A program made the position numbers and the translations under genes. From Dermatophilus congolensis (GTDB taxonomy: Bacteria > Actinomycetota > Actinomycetes > Actinomycetales > Dermatophilaceae): a stretch of DNA of 64,000 nt. Shown in pieces: positions 47,802-57,014 of the stretch. The stretch is from positions 124,001 to 188,000 of the forward strand of contig NZ_UFYA01000001.1 in NCBI RefSeq assembly GCF_900447215.1, given 5' to 3'. The notes under the pieces were generated by a model, which saw nothing but the letters and a program-made list of their open reading frames with translations, made no database searches and was not told the DNA's origin. Each line of letters starts with the position of its first letter. Within the stretch, counting starts at the first letter, position 1.

Positions 47802-47990
47802 GAAGCGCTTGACGCCTTACGCTGCGCGAACAGTGTAAGACAACGCTTCAGAACGCCACAAAGTGGAAGTTCCGCACCTACCGTACAACTTTTCACTCGC
47901 AGAAAGCACATCGGGCATCCGCACTGTGATCAGCGCCCCGCGAACGACCCGCTTCAGGGGTCAAAAAAGTGGCCCCACCCAATCTGTTAA

Positions 47991-48005
47991 TGATAATGAT
48001 TATCG
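47991..48005. promoter_or_regulatory. Fur-family operator (7-1-7 type)
   Basis: TGATAATGATTATCG matches the Fur consensus TGATAATnATTATCA at 14 of 15 positions, and the inner GATAAT-G-ATTATC is a perfect dyad. It lies 43 bp upstream of the first gene of the metal/siderophore uptake operon. Fur or a related regulator (Zur has a similar box) would repress the operon when metal is ample; the neighbouring siderophore genes favour iron. Confidence 0.8.
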
Positions 48006-48047
48006 CAGTCTCTGCCAGGAGGGACCAGGACACCCGGAAGGAACCAA

Positions 48048-49085
48048 GTGCCACCCACCACTCGACATCACACCCTACCGTGGTGCCTAGTCCTCGCGAC
48101 CATCCTCATCGCCGCCATCCTCATCTCCACCGCAAACGGCCCCCTAACGGTCCCACCCCTGGACGCCGCCCGCATCGTCATCGGACACCTCATCCCCAAC
48201 ATGCCCTGGATGAGCGACGGAAGCATCACCCCAGCCCAAGACCAAGTCGTCTGGACCTTCCGCCTACCCCGAACCCTGCTAGCCGCCCTCACCGGCGCAT
48301 CCCTAGCCCTGGCCGGCGTCATCCTCCAAGTCACCGTCCGTAACCCCCTCGCCGAGCCCTACATCCTCGGCATCTCCTCCGGCGCAGGCCTCGGAGCAGT
48401 CCTGGCCATCGTCACCGGAAGCACCGCCATCACCGGCCTAGCCCTGAACACCGCCGCCTTCGCCAGCGCCGCCCTAACCATCGCCGTCCTGTACTACCTC
48501 GCCCAAAAACGCGGCATCATTGCCCCCGCCCGCCTCATCCTCGCCGGCGTCGCCCTCGGATCACTGCTCTCAGCCCTCACCAACTTCCTCATCACCACCA
48601 CCGACGCCCAAAACATCTACAGCATCCTGCACTTCCTCCTCGGATCAGTCTCCGCAGCCAGCTGGCAAACCCTGCCCGCCACCGCAGCAGTACTAGCCAT
48701 CGCCCTGATCGTCGTCGGCACCCGAACCCGCGCCATGAACGCCCTGACCACCGGCGACGAAACCGCCACCGCCCTCGGCGTCAACGTCCCCCACCTACGC
48801 CGCCTCCTCCTAGCCATCACCGCCCTCCTGACCGGTGCCACCGTCGCCGTCGCCGGCGGAATCGGCTTCGTCGGCCTCATCATCCCCCACACCACCCGCA
48901 TGCTCATCGGCGCAGACCACCGCCGCGTCATCCCCATCGCCACCCTCATGGGAGCCACCTTCCTCACCCTCTGCGACCTCGCAGCACGCACCCTGTTCCA
49001 ACCCATCGAAATCCCCATCGGAATCCTCACCGCCGTCACCGGCGCACCCTTCTTCCTCTGGCTCATGCGACACAAAGACATCTGA
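48048..49085 (+). CDS. FecCD-family ABC permease for iron-siderophore uptake
   Basis: Membrane channel of 345 residues with about ten hydrophobic segments. The family pattern is clear: RLPRTLLAALTGASLALAGVILQ, NPLAEPYILGISSGAGLGA, and GGIGFVGLIIPHTTRMLIG. GTG 48048 has GGAAGGA 5 bp upstream. First gene of a three-gene operon (permease, ATPase, binding protein) with 4 bp to the next gene. As there is one permease gene it would work as a homodimer. Confidence 0.92.
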   Translation: MPPTTRHHTLPWCLVLATILIAAILISTANGPLTVPPLDAARIVIGHLIPNMPWMSDGSITPAQDQVVWTFRLPRTLLAALTGASLALAGVILQVTVRNPLAEPYILGISSGAGLGAVLAIVTGSTAITGLALNTAAFASAALTIAVLYYLAQKRGIIAPARLILAGVALGSLLSALTNFLITTTDAQNIYSILHFLLGSVSAASWQTLPATAAVLAIALIVVGTRTRAMNALTTGDETATALGVNVPHLRRLLLAITALLTGATVAVAGGIGFVGLIIPHTTRMLIGADHRRVIPIATLMGATFLTLCDLAARTLFQPIEIPIGILTAVTGAPFFLWLMRHKDI

Positions 49086-49089
49086 CACC

Positions 49090-49893
49090 ATGGACCTCAC
49101 CTTCCACGACCTACGCGTCGACCTCGGCGGACACACCATCGTCAACAACGCCACCTTCACCGTCCCCACCGGCACCACCGTCGCCCTCCTCGGCGCCAAC
49201 GGCTCCGGAAAATCCACCCTCCTACGCACCGCCTACCGCGTACACCACCCCACCAGCGGCCACATCACCGTCAACGGCGACAACATCCACACCCTCACCT
49301 CCATCGAAGCCGCCCGACGCATCGCCGTCATGACCCAAGAAACAGGCACCGACTTCCCCCTCACCGGAATCGAAGTCGTCCTCCTCGGCCGCGTACCCCA
49401 CCAACGCGGATTCGGCGCAGACTCACCACAAGACCTCGACATCGCCCACACCGCCCTACGCGACGTCGGCGCACCCCACCTAGCTAACCGCACCTTCGCC
49501 GCCCTGTCCGGAGGCGAAAAACAACGCATCCTCCTGGCCCGCGCACTCACCCAACAAACCCCCGTCCTCCTCCTGGACGAACCCACAAACCACGCCGACC
49601 TCGGCTTCCAACACGACCTCCTCCACATCGTCACCAGCCGCGGAGCCACCGTCCTAGCCGCCCTCCACGACGTCAACCTCGCCCTGGCCTACACCCAACG
49701 CGCCGTCGTCATCCACAACGGCACCGTCCTAGCCGAAGGACCCACCGAGACCACCCTCACCACCGAACTCATCGACCAGGTACTCGGCATCGAATCAGTA
49801 GCCCTCACAGACCCCCGAGGCGGCACCGTCCTCTCATTCCGCCGCCGCGTCACCCAACCATCCCCCCACAACACAGACAGGAAAAACACATGA
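49090..49893 (+). CDS. ABC transporter ATPase of the iron-siderophore uptake system
   Basis: 267 residues. Walker A GANGSGKST (about 36-44), Q-loop TQE, signature LSGGEKQR, Walker B VLLLDEPTNHAD and the switch His in ALHDVNLA, as in FepC/FecE/HmuV-type ATPases. Begins 4 bp after the permease stop and overlaps the binding-protein gene by 4 bp. Confidence 0.93.
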   Translation: MDLTFHDLRVDLGGHTIVNNATFTVPTGTTVALLGANGSGKSTLLRTAYRVHHPTSGHITVNGDNIHTLTSIEAARRIAVMTQETGTDFPLTGIEVVLLGRVPHQRGFGADSPQDLDIAHTALRDVGAPHLANRTFAALSGGEKQRILLARALTQQTPVLLLDEPTNHADLGFQHDLLHIVTSRGATVLAALHDVNLALAYTQRAVVIHNGTVLAEGPTETTLTTELIDQVLGIESVALTDPRGGTVLSFRRRVTQPSPHNTDRKNT

Positions 49894-50885
49894 AAAACCG
49901 TGCCCTCGCCGCCACCGCCGCGGCCGCCCTCATCGGCTCACTGACCCTCACCGCCTGCGGCCAAGGCGTCAGCAACTCCTCCGTCAACAACGGAAAAAAC
50001 GCCGCCCAAATCACCAACTGCGGTAAAGCACACACCTACCCCGCAGACCCACAACGTATCGTCGCCCTCAACCCAGGCCAAGGCGACCTCATCGCCCGCC
50101 TCGGCGCAGCCGACCGCGTCACCGCCATCGCCCAAACCAACGGCGCCCCCATCCCAACCAGCCTCACCGCCAACGGCCACAAACCCACAGTCCTATCCGA
50201 CAGCGCCCCACCCACCAAAGAACAACTACTAGGCACCCAGCCACAACTCGTCCTCTCACCCACCACCTACGAATTCACCGCCGAAAAGGGCTACGCCACC
50301 GAAGACCAACTCCGCCAAGCAGGCGCCGAGGTCTACATCGCCGCAGCAGGCTGCCTCGACCGACGCGGCAAAGCTGACGTCACTGACCTCCTCACCGACA
50401 TTGACGCCCTCGGCAAAATCCTCGGCAAAGACAAAGAAGCCCAAGAACTCCACAACAAAGCCCAAGGCATCCTCACCGCTGCCACCGAACGCGCCAAAGA
50501 CCAAACCAAACCCAAAGTCGCCCAACTATTCATCGAAGGCGACACCATCTCCGCCATCGGTGGCGGCGTAGAACACTCCATGGTCGCCGCAGCCGGAGGA
50601 GACAACGTCTTCAACCCCGACGACCCCGCCTTCGCCAAATTCTTTGCCGCAGAAATCTCCCGCGAAACACTCGTCGACAAAAACCCCGAAGTCATCGTCT
50701 TCTCCTCCACCGGAAAAGACCACGAAAAACGCACCCGCGAATGGCTCACCAAAAACTTCGCCAACGTCGAAGCCGTCAAAAACGACCGCATCGTCGCCCT
50801 ACCAGCCGCCGAACTCCTCCCCGGAACCTGGGGCAACCTCGACGCCGTCACCAGCATGAACGAAGCCTTCTACCCCGCGAAATAA
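49890..50885 (+). CDS. Iron-siderophore-binding lipoprotein (FecB/BtuF fold)
   Basis: 331 residues with a lipoprotein signal ending in LTAC (Cys about 23). The mature part has PQRIVALNPGQGDLIARLGAADRVTAI, the helix-backbone pattern of class III binding proteins, and ISAIGGGVEHSMVAAAGGDNVF. It delivers the ferric siderophore, cobalamin or heme to the permease; the siderophore operon 200 bp downstream makes a ferric siderophore most likely. ATGA overlap with the ATPase gene. Confidence 0.88.
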   Translation: MKNRALAATAAAALIGSLTLTACGQGVSNSSVNNGKNAAQITNCGKAHTYPADPQRIVALNPGQGDLIARLGAADRVTAIAQTNGAPIPTSLTANGHKPTVLSDSAPPTKEQLLGTQPQLVLSPTTYEFTAEKGYATEDQLRQAGAEVYIAAAGCLDRRGKADVTDLLTDIDALGKILGKDKEAQELHNKAQGILTAATERAKDQTKPKVAQLFIEGDTISAIGGGVEHSMVAAAGGDNVFNPDDPAFAKFFAAEISRETLVDKNPEVIVFSSTGKDHEKRTREWLTKNFANVEAVKNDRIVALPAAELLPGTWGNLDAVTSMNEAFYPAK

Positions 50886-50908
50886 CCACCACACCCCACT
50901 AAAAACCC

Positions 50909-50942
50909 CGTTGAGCCCCCTCCACCTGGAGGGGGCTCAACG
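50909..50942 (+). terminator. Terminator of the uptake operon
   Basis: Arms 50909-50923 and 50928-50942 (CGTTGAGCCCCCTCC and complement, 15 bp) around a 4-base loop, 24 bp after the stop of the binding-protein gene. Confidence 0.85.
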
Positions 50943-51084
50943 CGTATAACCACCCAACCCCAAACCCAAAAACAGAACCACCCAAAACATCACCAACATC
51001 ACACCGTACGAAAGAAATTCACACATAAAGTGGTCCCAAAAAATCACGCCCCACCAAACAACACTCACCGAAAGCCCGCCCCAC

Positions 51085-52256
51085 ATGCAGGCATACCTAC
51101 TCGCACGCAACCCCAACCACTCACTCACCCACGGCTACCTCCCCGCCGCCCACCGCCTCGGCCTACACACCACCATCCTCACCGACCACCCCCCCACCAC
51201 CAACACCCGCATCATCAACTGCAACGTCCTCAACCACCACGACGTCATCGCCACCATCAGCAACCACCCCCACCCCGACGTCATCCTCAGCAACAGCGAC
51301 CACCTCCAAACCCAAACCGCCCTCGCCGCCGCCTACTACAACCTCCCCGGCAAAGACTGGCGCGCCACCCTCCACACCAAAAACAAAGCACTCATGCGCC
51401 GCCAACTCGCCCACCACGGCGCCGGAATCACCACCACCGAACTACCACCACACACCCCCACCAACACCATCCACGCCCTCCCCATCACCTACCCCTGCGT
51501 CATCAAACCCCGCGAAGGCGTCGCCAGCGAAGACGTCATCCTCACCCACACCCCACACCACCTCACCACCGCCATCAACACCATCCGCACCCACCGCCCA
51601 CACGACACCCTCCTCATCGAGGAATACCTCCCCGGAAACCTCTGCACCCTAGAAACACTCGGCGACAACCACCACCTCCACATCCTCGGCGGCTTCCACA
51701 CCACCACCACCCCACCCCCTACTTCATCGAAAAAACCTGCACATACACCCCCGCACACCCCACCAACATCACCAACCAAGTCCTCCACCAACTCAACATC
51801 CTCGGCGTCAACTTCGGCGCCTGCCACACCGAATTCATCGTCAACAACGGACACGTCCACCTCATCGAAGTGAACTACCGCTCCATCGGCGACCAATGCG
51901 ACCTCCTCCTAGCCGACCTACACAACATCCCCTACTTCGAACACGTCTGGCGCACCCACCTAGGACACCCCCTACCCACACACCTACCCCTACGCACCAA
52001 CATCGCCGCCCGCATCGACTGGCCCCACGCCACCACCCCCGGCACCCTCACCGCCGCCCCCACCGCCCACGAACACACCGACGGCACCACCCACCTCACC
52101 TACACCCCCCTACGCAACATCGGCGAAACCCACCCCCTACACCACACCAACCGCGACTACCTCGGCGTACTACGCACCACCGGAACCACCACCACCGCCG
52201 TCAACACCGCCGCAGAAAAACACCTCGCCACCCTCACGTGGGAAATCACACCATGA
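51085..52256 (+). pseudogene. ATP-grasp ligase of the siderophore operon, frameshifted
   Basis: Read as one protein it would have about 390 residues. The first part (51085 to about 51715) has the ATP-grasp pre-domain and lid: DVILSNSDHLQTQTALAA, LHTKNKALMRRQLAHHG, CVIKPREGVASEDV and LLIEEYLPGN. The rest lies one frame away (from about 51717: PYFIEKTCTYTP, HTEFIVNNGHVHLIEVNYR with the metal-binding E and N). One missing base in the C-runs at 51710-51719 explains it. It would join a carboxylate to an amine. First gene of the operon; its stop overlaps the next start (ATGA). Either inactive or a sequencing error. Confidence 0.8.
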
Positions 52257-54017
52257 CCCCCACACACCACCCCACCAACCCCAACGAAACCCACCTCATC
52301 CACCGACTCCTCGACACCTTCCTACGCGAAGACATCGGCAACATCCGCACCGCATCCACCCTCGAAAACCACCACGACGGCCCCTGGCTACGCCGCACAC
52401 TCACCCCCACCACCGACCTACTCATCCCCGTCCAACCCACCCAGTTCATGTGCCAATGGCGCACCCGCCCCATCCACCCCCGCATCGACCCCGGCCCCCA
52501 CATCACCACCTACCCCCACCTCCTCACCACCATCACCCCCCTCCTAGACAACGACACCCGCAACGGCCTAACCACCCTCGCCACCGAATGCGCCCGCCAC
52601 CTCACCACCACCCACATCCACGACACCACCCAACACACCCTCCACCACCACCTCACCACCACCCACGGACCCGACACATCCACCTGGTACGGCCCCCACG
52701 CCTCCCTTGCCTTCGACGCACTCGCCGCACGCACCGAACACCCCGTCTACCCCACCAGCCACGCACGCACAGGACTCACCCCCCACGACATCCACAAATA
52801 CGCCCCCGAAACCGCACCCCACATCCACCTCCGCTGGCTCGCCCTCCCCACCGAAACCCTCACCACACACCCCGGCACCACCACCCCCACCCGCACCGAC
52901 ATCCCCGGCCTAGCCCCCCACGAAACCGCCCTACCCATCCACCCACTAACCATCGGCCCCCACCTCACCAACGCCCTCACCACAACAGGCCTAGCCACCA
53001 CCGCCCACCTCCTACACACCCCAGGCCCCGAAACCATCCCCACCCTCTCCCTACGCACCCTCGCCCTGACCACCAACCCCCTCACCCACCTCAAACTCCC
53101 CATCACCACCGCCACCCTCGGCAACCGCAACACCCGCACCATCACCCCCGGCAGCCTCATCGACACCGCCACCGGCCACCAACTCATCCAACACATCGCC
53201 ACCACCACCAACAACCACCACATCCTCCACGCCGACGAACAAAGCTACGCACACGCCAACCACCCCCTCCTAGCCTGCCTAGCCCGCCAACTACCCACCA
53301 CCATCACCAACTCCCTCGTCCTACCCCTAGCAGCCCTCACCGCCACCACCCCCACCGGCCGCCTCGTCATCGACGACCTCGCCGACCGCCACACCAACGG
53401 CAACCACACCACCCTCCTCACCACCCTCTGGGACACCCTCCTCACCTGGCACATCACCCTCCTCGACCACGGCATCGCCCTCGAATCCCACCAACAAAAC
53501 ATCTCCCTAGTCATCGATCCACCCAGCCACACCCCACACCCCCCACACACCACCCTGCCCAGCGGCCACCACATCCGCCTCCTCTACAAAGACAACGACA
53601 GCCCCCGCATCTACACCCCCCCAACTCCACCAACACCTCACCCCACCCCACCACCCCACCTTCAACGACCCCCGCATCAACGCCTGCACCCCCCACCAAC
53701 TCACCGACATGTTCACCACCATCACCCTCCACCTATGCTGCGCCGCCCCCGCCATCCACCTCGAACACACCGGACACCTCACCCCCGGAACAAGCCTTCC
53801 CCTCCTACGCGAACGCCTCGAAAAAGCCACAAACACCATCACCAACCCCCACACCCAAAACCTCATCCGCACCCACATCCTCAACGCCCCCACCCACCCC
53901 ATCAAAGCCATGCTCACCGCAGGCACCCTCCTGCCCAAACACCGCACCCGCCACCACGCCAGCGACATCAACAAGTACTACCTACCCGCACCCAACTACC
54001 TCACCACCACCTCCTAA
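52253..54017 (+). pseudogene. IucA/IucC-family NIS siderophore synthetase 1, frameshifted
   Basis: About 587 residues if the frame is restored. The frame from ATG 52253 runs to the C7 run at 53616-53622 (ending RLLYKDNDSPRIYTP) and the family continues one base later as QLHQHLTPHHPTF to the stop at 54017, so one extra C breaks it. Recognisable parts: WYGPHASLAFDALAARTEHP, HPVYPTSHARTGLTPHD, DEQSYAHANHPLL, and HQQNISLV followed by RLLYKDND, the active-site region. It would condense citrate or a similar acid with an amine or alcohol using ATP. Overlaps the ATP-grasp gene by 4 bp. Confidence 0.85.
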
Positions 54018-54044
54018 ACCACACCGCCACCACCAAGGACACCA

Positions 54045-55756
54045 ATGACCACCACCGACACCGACATCACCCAAACCACCCTCATCGACGCCGACACCAT
54101 CACCACCCACACCCTCCTCAACTGCCTCACCAGAGAACTCTGCGGCCCCAACAACCACCTCCACACCACCAACAACCACCTCCACATCACCCTTCCCCAC
54201 ACCAACACCCAACTACGCATCCGCATCCGCCACACCTCAATCACCGGCACCCACCGATTCCACGGCCCCCTCCACGAACACCACAACAACACCTGGCAAC
54301 CCATCAACGCCGAACGACTCGCCCACCTCATCAACACCGAACTCACCCACCACACAGGCCACCCCAACGACGAATTCATCGACCAAGTCCGCGCCAGCCT
54401 CCACCACATCCACCTCGCCACCACCCACCACACCAACCACACCCCCACACCGGAACCCCCCACCTCAACTACATCAACTCCGAACAAACACTCATCCACG
54501 GACACCGCTTCCACCCCACCCCCAAAGCCCACACCGGCTCCGACACCCACTGGCACCGCTACGCACCCGAAGCCACCACCTCCTTCCCCCTACGCAACCT
54601 CGCCATCCGCGAACACCTCATCCACGAAGAAACCGCCCACGACAACGCCACCAAACCCCTCGACCGCCACGCCCCACCCACACCCCACGGCTACCGACAC
54701 CTACCCGCCCACCCCTGGCAATGGCAACTACTCGCCACCAACCCCACCCTCCAACACGCCCTCACCCGCCGCGACATCATCGACCTAGGACCCGGCGCCC
54801 GCCACTGGCACCCCACCGCATCAGTCCGCACCCTCTACAACGGCCACGAATTCCTCAAATTCAGCCTCGCCATCCGCATCACCAACTGCATCCGCACCAA
54901 CGCCACCTACGAACTCACCGGCGCAGTCACCCTCACCAAACACCTCAAAAACACCCTCGACACCCTCCACCACACCCACCCCAACACCACCATCCTGCGC
55001 GAACCCGCCTACCGCACCATCGCCCTACCCAACCCCGACGGCACCACCAACACCACCCTCTTCGAAGGACTCAGCGTCATCCTCCGCGAAGGCCTCCAAC
55101 CCCACCTTCAACCCAACGAAACCCCCTACCTCGCCGCCGCCATCGCCGAAGAACACCCCCACTCCACCGCCCACGCAAGCCACCTACTCCACAACGCCAC
55201 CCCCGAGACCATCCGCACCTGGTGGCAGACCTACAACAACCTCCTCATCCCCACCGTCCTCACCGCCTACCTCGACCACGGACTCATCCTCGAACCCCAC
55301 CTCCAAAACGTCATCGTCTGCGTCGACCCCACCGGCACACCCACCCGCATGATCTTCCGTGACTTCGAAGGCACAAAACTCCTCCACCACCACCACACCG
55401 AACTACTCAACAACCTCCCCACCCACATCGCCACCCCCCTGACCTACACCCCACAACAAGGCTGGAACCGCATCACCTACTGCCTCTTCACCAACCACCT
55501 CACCGAACTCGCCGCCACCCTCACCGACATCCACCCCCACCTCGAAACCCACCTCTGGAACGACACCCGAACCACCCTCCACAACTACGCAGACCAACAC
55601 AACAACCCCCAACCCCTCACCGAACTCCTCAACGGCGCACCCCTACCCGCCAAAGCCAACCTCATCACCCGCTGGAACCGCCTACCCGACCGCCAAGCAA
55701 CCTACATCCCCATCACCTCCCCCCTCACCCCCAACCACCCCCAAACCACCCCATGA
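54045..55756 (+). pseudogene. IucA/IucC-family NIS siderophore synthetase 2, frameshifted
   Basis: About 570 residues if restored. The N-terminal 137 codons (from ATG 54045) are in one frame; at the C6 run 54456-54461 the family sequence moves by one base and continues GTPHLNYINSEQTLIHGHRFHPTPKAHTG to the stop at 55756. One missing C explains it. The second frame holds HPTPKAHTG, KFSLAIRITNCIRTN, LEPHLQNVIV and RMIFRDFEGTKLL, the full NIS synthetase signature, and is a better match to IucC-type enzymes than synthetase 1. Overlaps the decarboxylase start by 4 bp. Confidence 0.87.
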
Positions 55757-56952
55757 ACACACCACCAGCCATCACCCAACTCGCCCGCAACCTCCACCAC
55801 ACCCAACTACCCGCCTACATCTACGACCTCCCCAGCCTCCACAACCACATCACCACCATCCGCGCCGCCCTCCCACCCAACCTCGAGCTTTACTACGCAA
55901 CCAAAGCCAACCCCGACCCCCACATCCTCACCACACTCGAACCCCACATCGACGGATTCGAAGTCTCCTCCAGCGGCGAACTCACCCACGTCACACAACA
56001 CACCACCCAACGACCCATCGCCTTCAGCGGCCCCGCAAAAACCGACACCGAACTCACCACCGCCATCAACCACAACACCCACCGAATCCACATCGAAAGC
56101 ATCAACGAACTCCACCAACTCGCCCACCTCACCAACCCCAACCACCCAACCAACATCCTCCTACGCCTCAACCTGCCCAACCCACCAACACAACCCCACC
56201 CAACCGGCCTCACCATGGCCGGCACACCCACCCCCTTCGGCCTCGACCCCGAACAAACCCACCACGCCCTCACCCTCCTCACCAACGGCACCTACCCCCA
56301 CCTCCACCTCAAAGGAATCCACACCCACCTCGCCAGCGGCCTCAACGCCACCGATGCCCTCACCAACGCCCACCACATCATCAACCACACCACCACCCTC
56401 AGCCACCAACACAACATCCCCCTGAACGAAATCGTCCTCGGCGGCGGCATGAACGTCGACTACACCAACCCCCACCACCACTTCGACTGGAACACCTACG
56501 GCACCGGACTACACACCATCCTCACCACCAACCCCCACCTCACCCTACGCATCGAACCCGGCCGATCACTCACCGCCTACTGCGGCTGGTACATCACCGA
56601 AGTCCTCGACGTAAAAACCAGCCACGCAAGCACCGTCGCCGTCGTCCGCGGCGGCACACACCACATCCGCACCCCCGCCACCAAAAACCACAACCAACCC
56701 GCCACCGTCATCCCCATCAACCACTGGCCACACCCCTGGCCCCGACCAACCAGTCCCACCACACCACACCACGCCATCGTCTCCGGACAACTCTGCACCC
56801 CCAAAGACATCCTCTCCCGCACCATCCCCACACCCCTACGCGCCGGCGACCGCATCGCATTCAGCCTCGCCGGCGCCTACGCCTGGAACATCTCCCACCA
56901 CGAATTCCTCATGCACCCACACCCCACCACCCACTACATCCACACCACCTAA
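55753..56952 (+). CDS. PLP-dependent decarboxylase of the LysA/ornithine decarboxylase fold (siderophore type)
   Basis: 399 residues, fold-type III. PLP Lys is K51 in YYATKANPDP; HTHLASGLNATD and EIVLGGGMNVDY lie in the barrel, EPGRSLTAYCGWY binds phosphate, and GQLCTPKDIL carries the conserved Cys-x3-Asp of the active site. Similar proteins in NIS siderophore operons (SbnH, AcsE) decarboxylate an amino-acid-containing intermediate to give a diamine or ethanolamine-like unit. It is the only siderophore gene here with an intact frame. Overlaps synthetase 2 by 4 bp. Confidence 0.88.
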   Translation: MNTPPAITQLARNLHHTQLPAYIYDLPSLHNHITTIRAALPPNLELYYATKANPDPHILTTLEPHIDGFEVSSSGELTHVTQHTTQRPIAFSGPAKTDTELTTAINHNTHRIHIESINELHQLAHLTNPNHPTNILLRLNLPNPPTQPHPTGLTMAGTPTPFGLDPEQTHHALTLLTNGTYPHLHLKGIHTHLASGLNATDALTNAHHIINHTTTLSHQHNIPLNEIVLGGGMNVDYTNPHHHFDWNTYGTGLHTILTTNPHLTLRIEPGRSLTAYCGWYITEVLDVKTSHASTVAVVRGGTHHIRTPATKNHNQPATVIPINHWPHPWPRPTSPTTPHHAIVSGQLCTPKDILSRTIPTPLRAGDRIAFSLAGAYAWNISHHEFLMHPHPTTHYIHTT

Positions 56953-56968
56953 CCCACCCCAACAACAC

Positions 56969-56998
56969 GGCCGTGCCCCACCACCAGAGGCCACGGCC
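56969..56998. terminator. Short inverted repeat between convergent operons
   Basis: Arms GGCCGTG (56969-56975) and CACGGCC (56992-56998) lie in the 62-bp gap between the siderophore operon and the convergent ABC gene. Weak stem without T-run; terminator role inferred from place. Confidence 0.45.
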
Positions 56999-57014
56999 AC
57001 ACCCACCACACCCA

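Noticed and set aside
51085-55756. Programmed ribosomal frameshifting in the siderophore genes
   Set aside because: Three different sites with both signs of shift in plain C-runs and no obvious stimulatory structure; mutation, slippage or read error is simpler.
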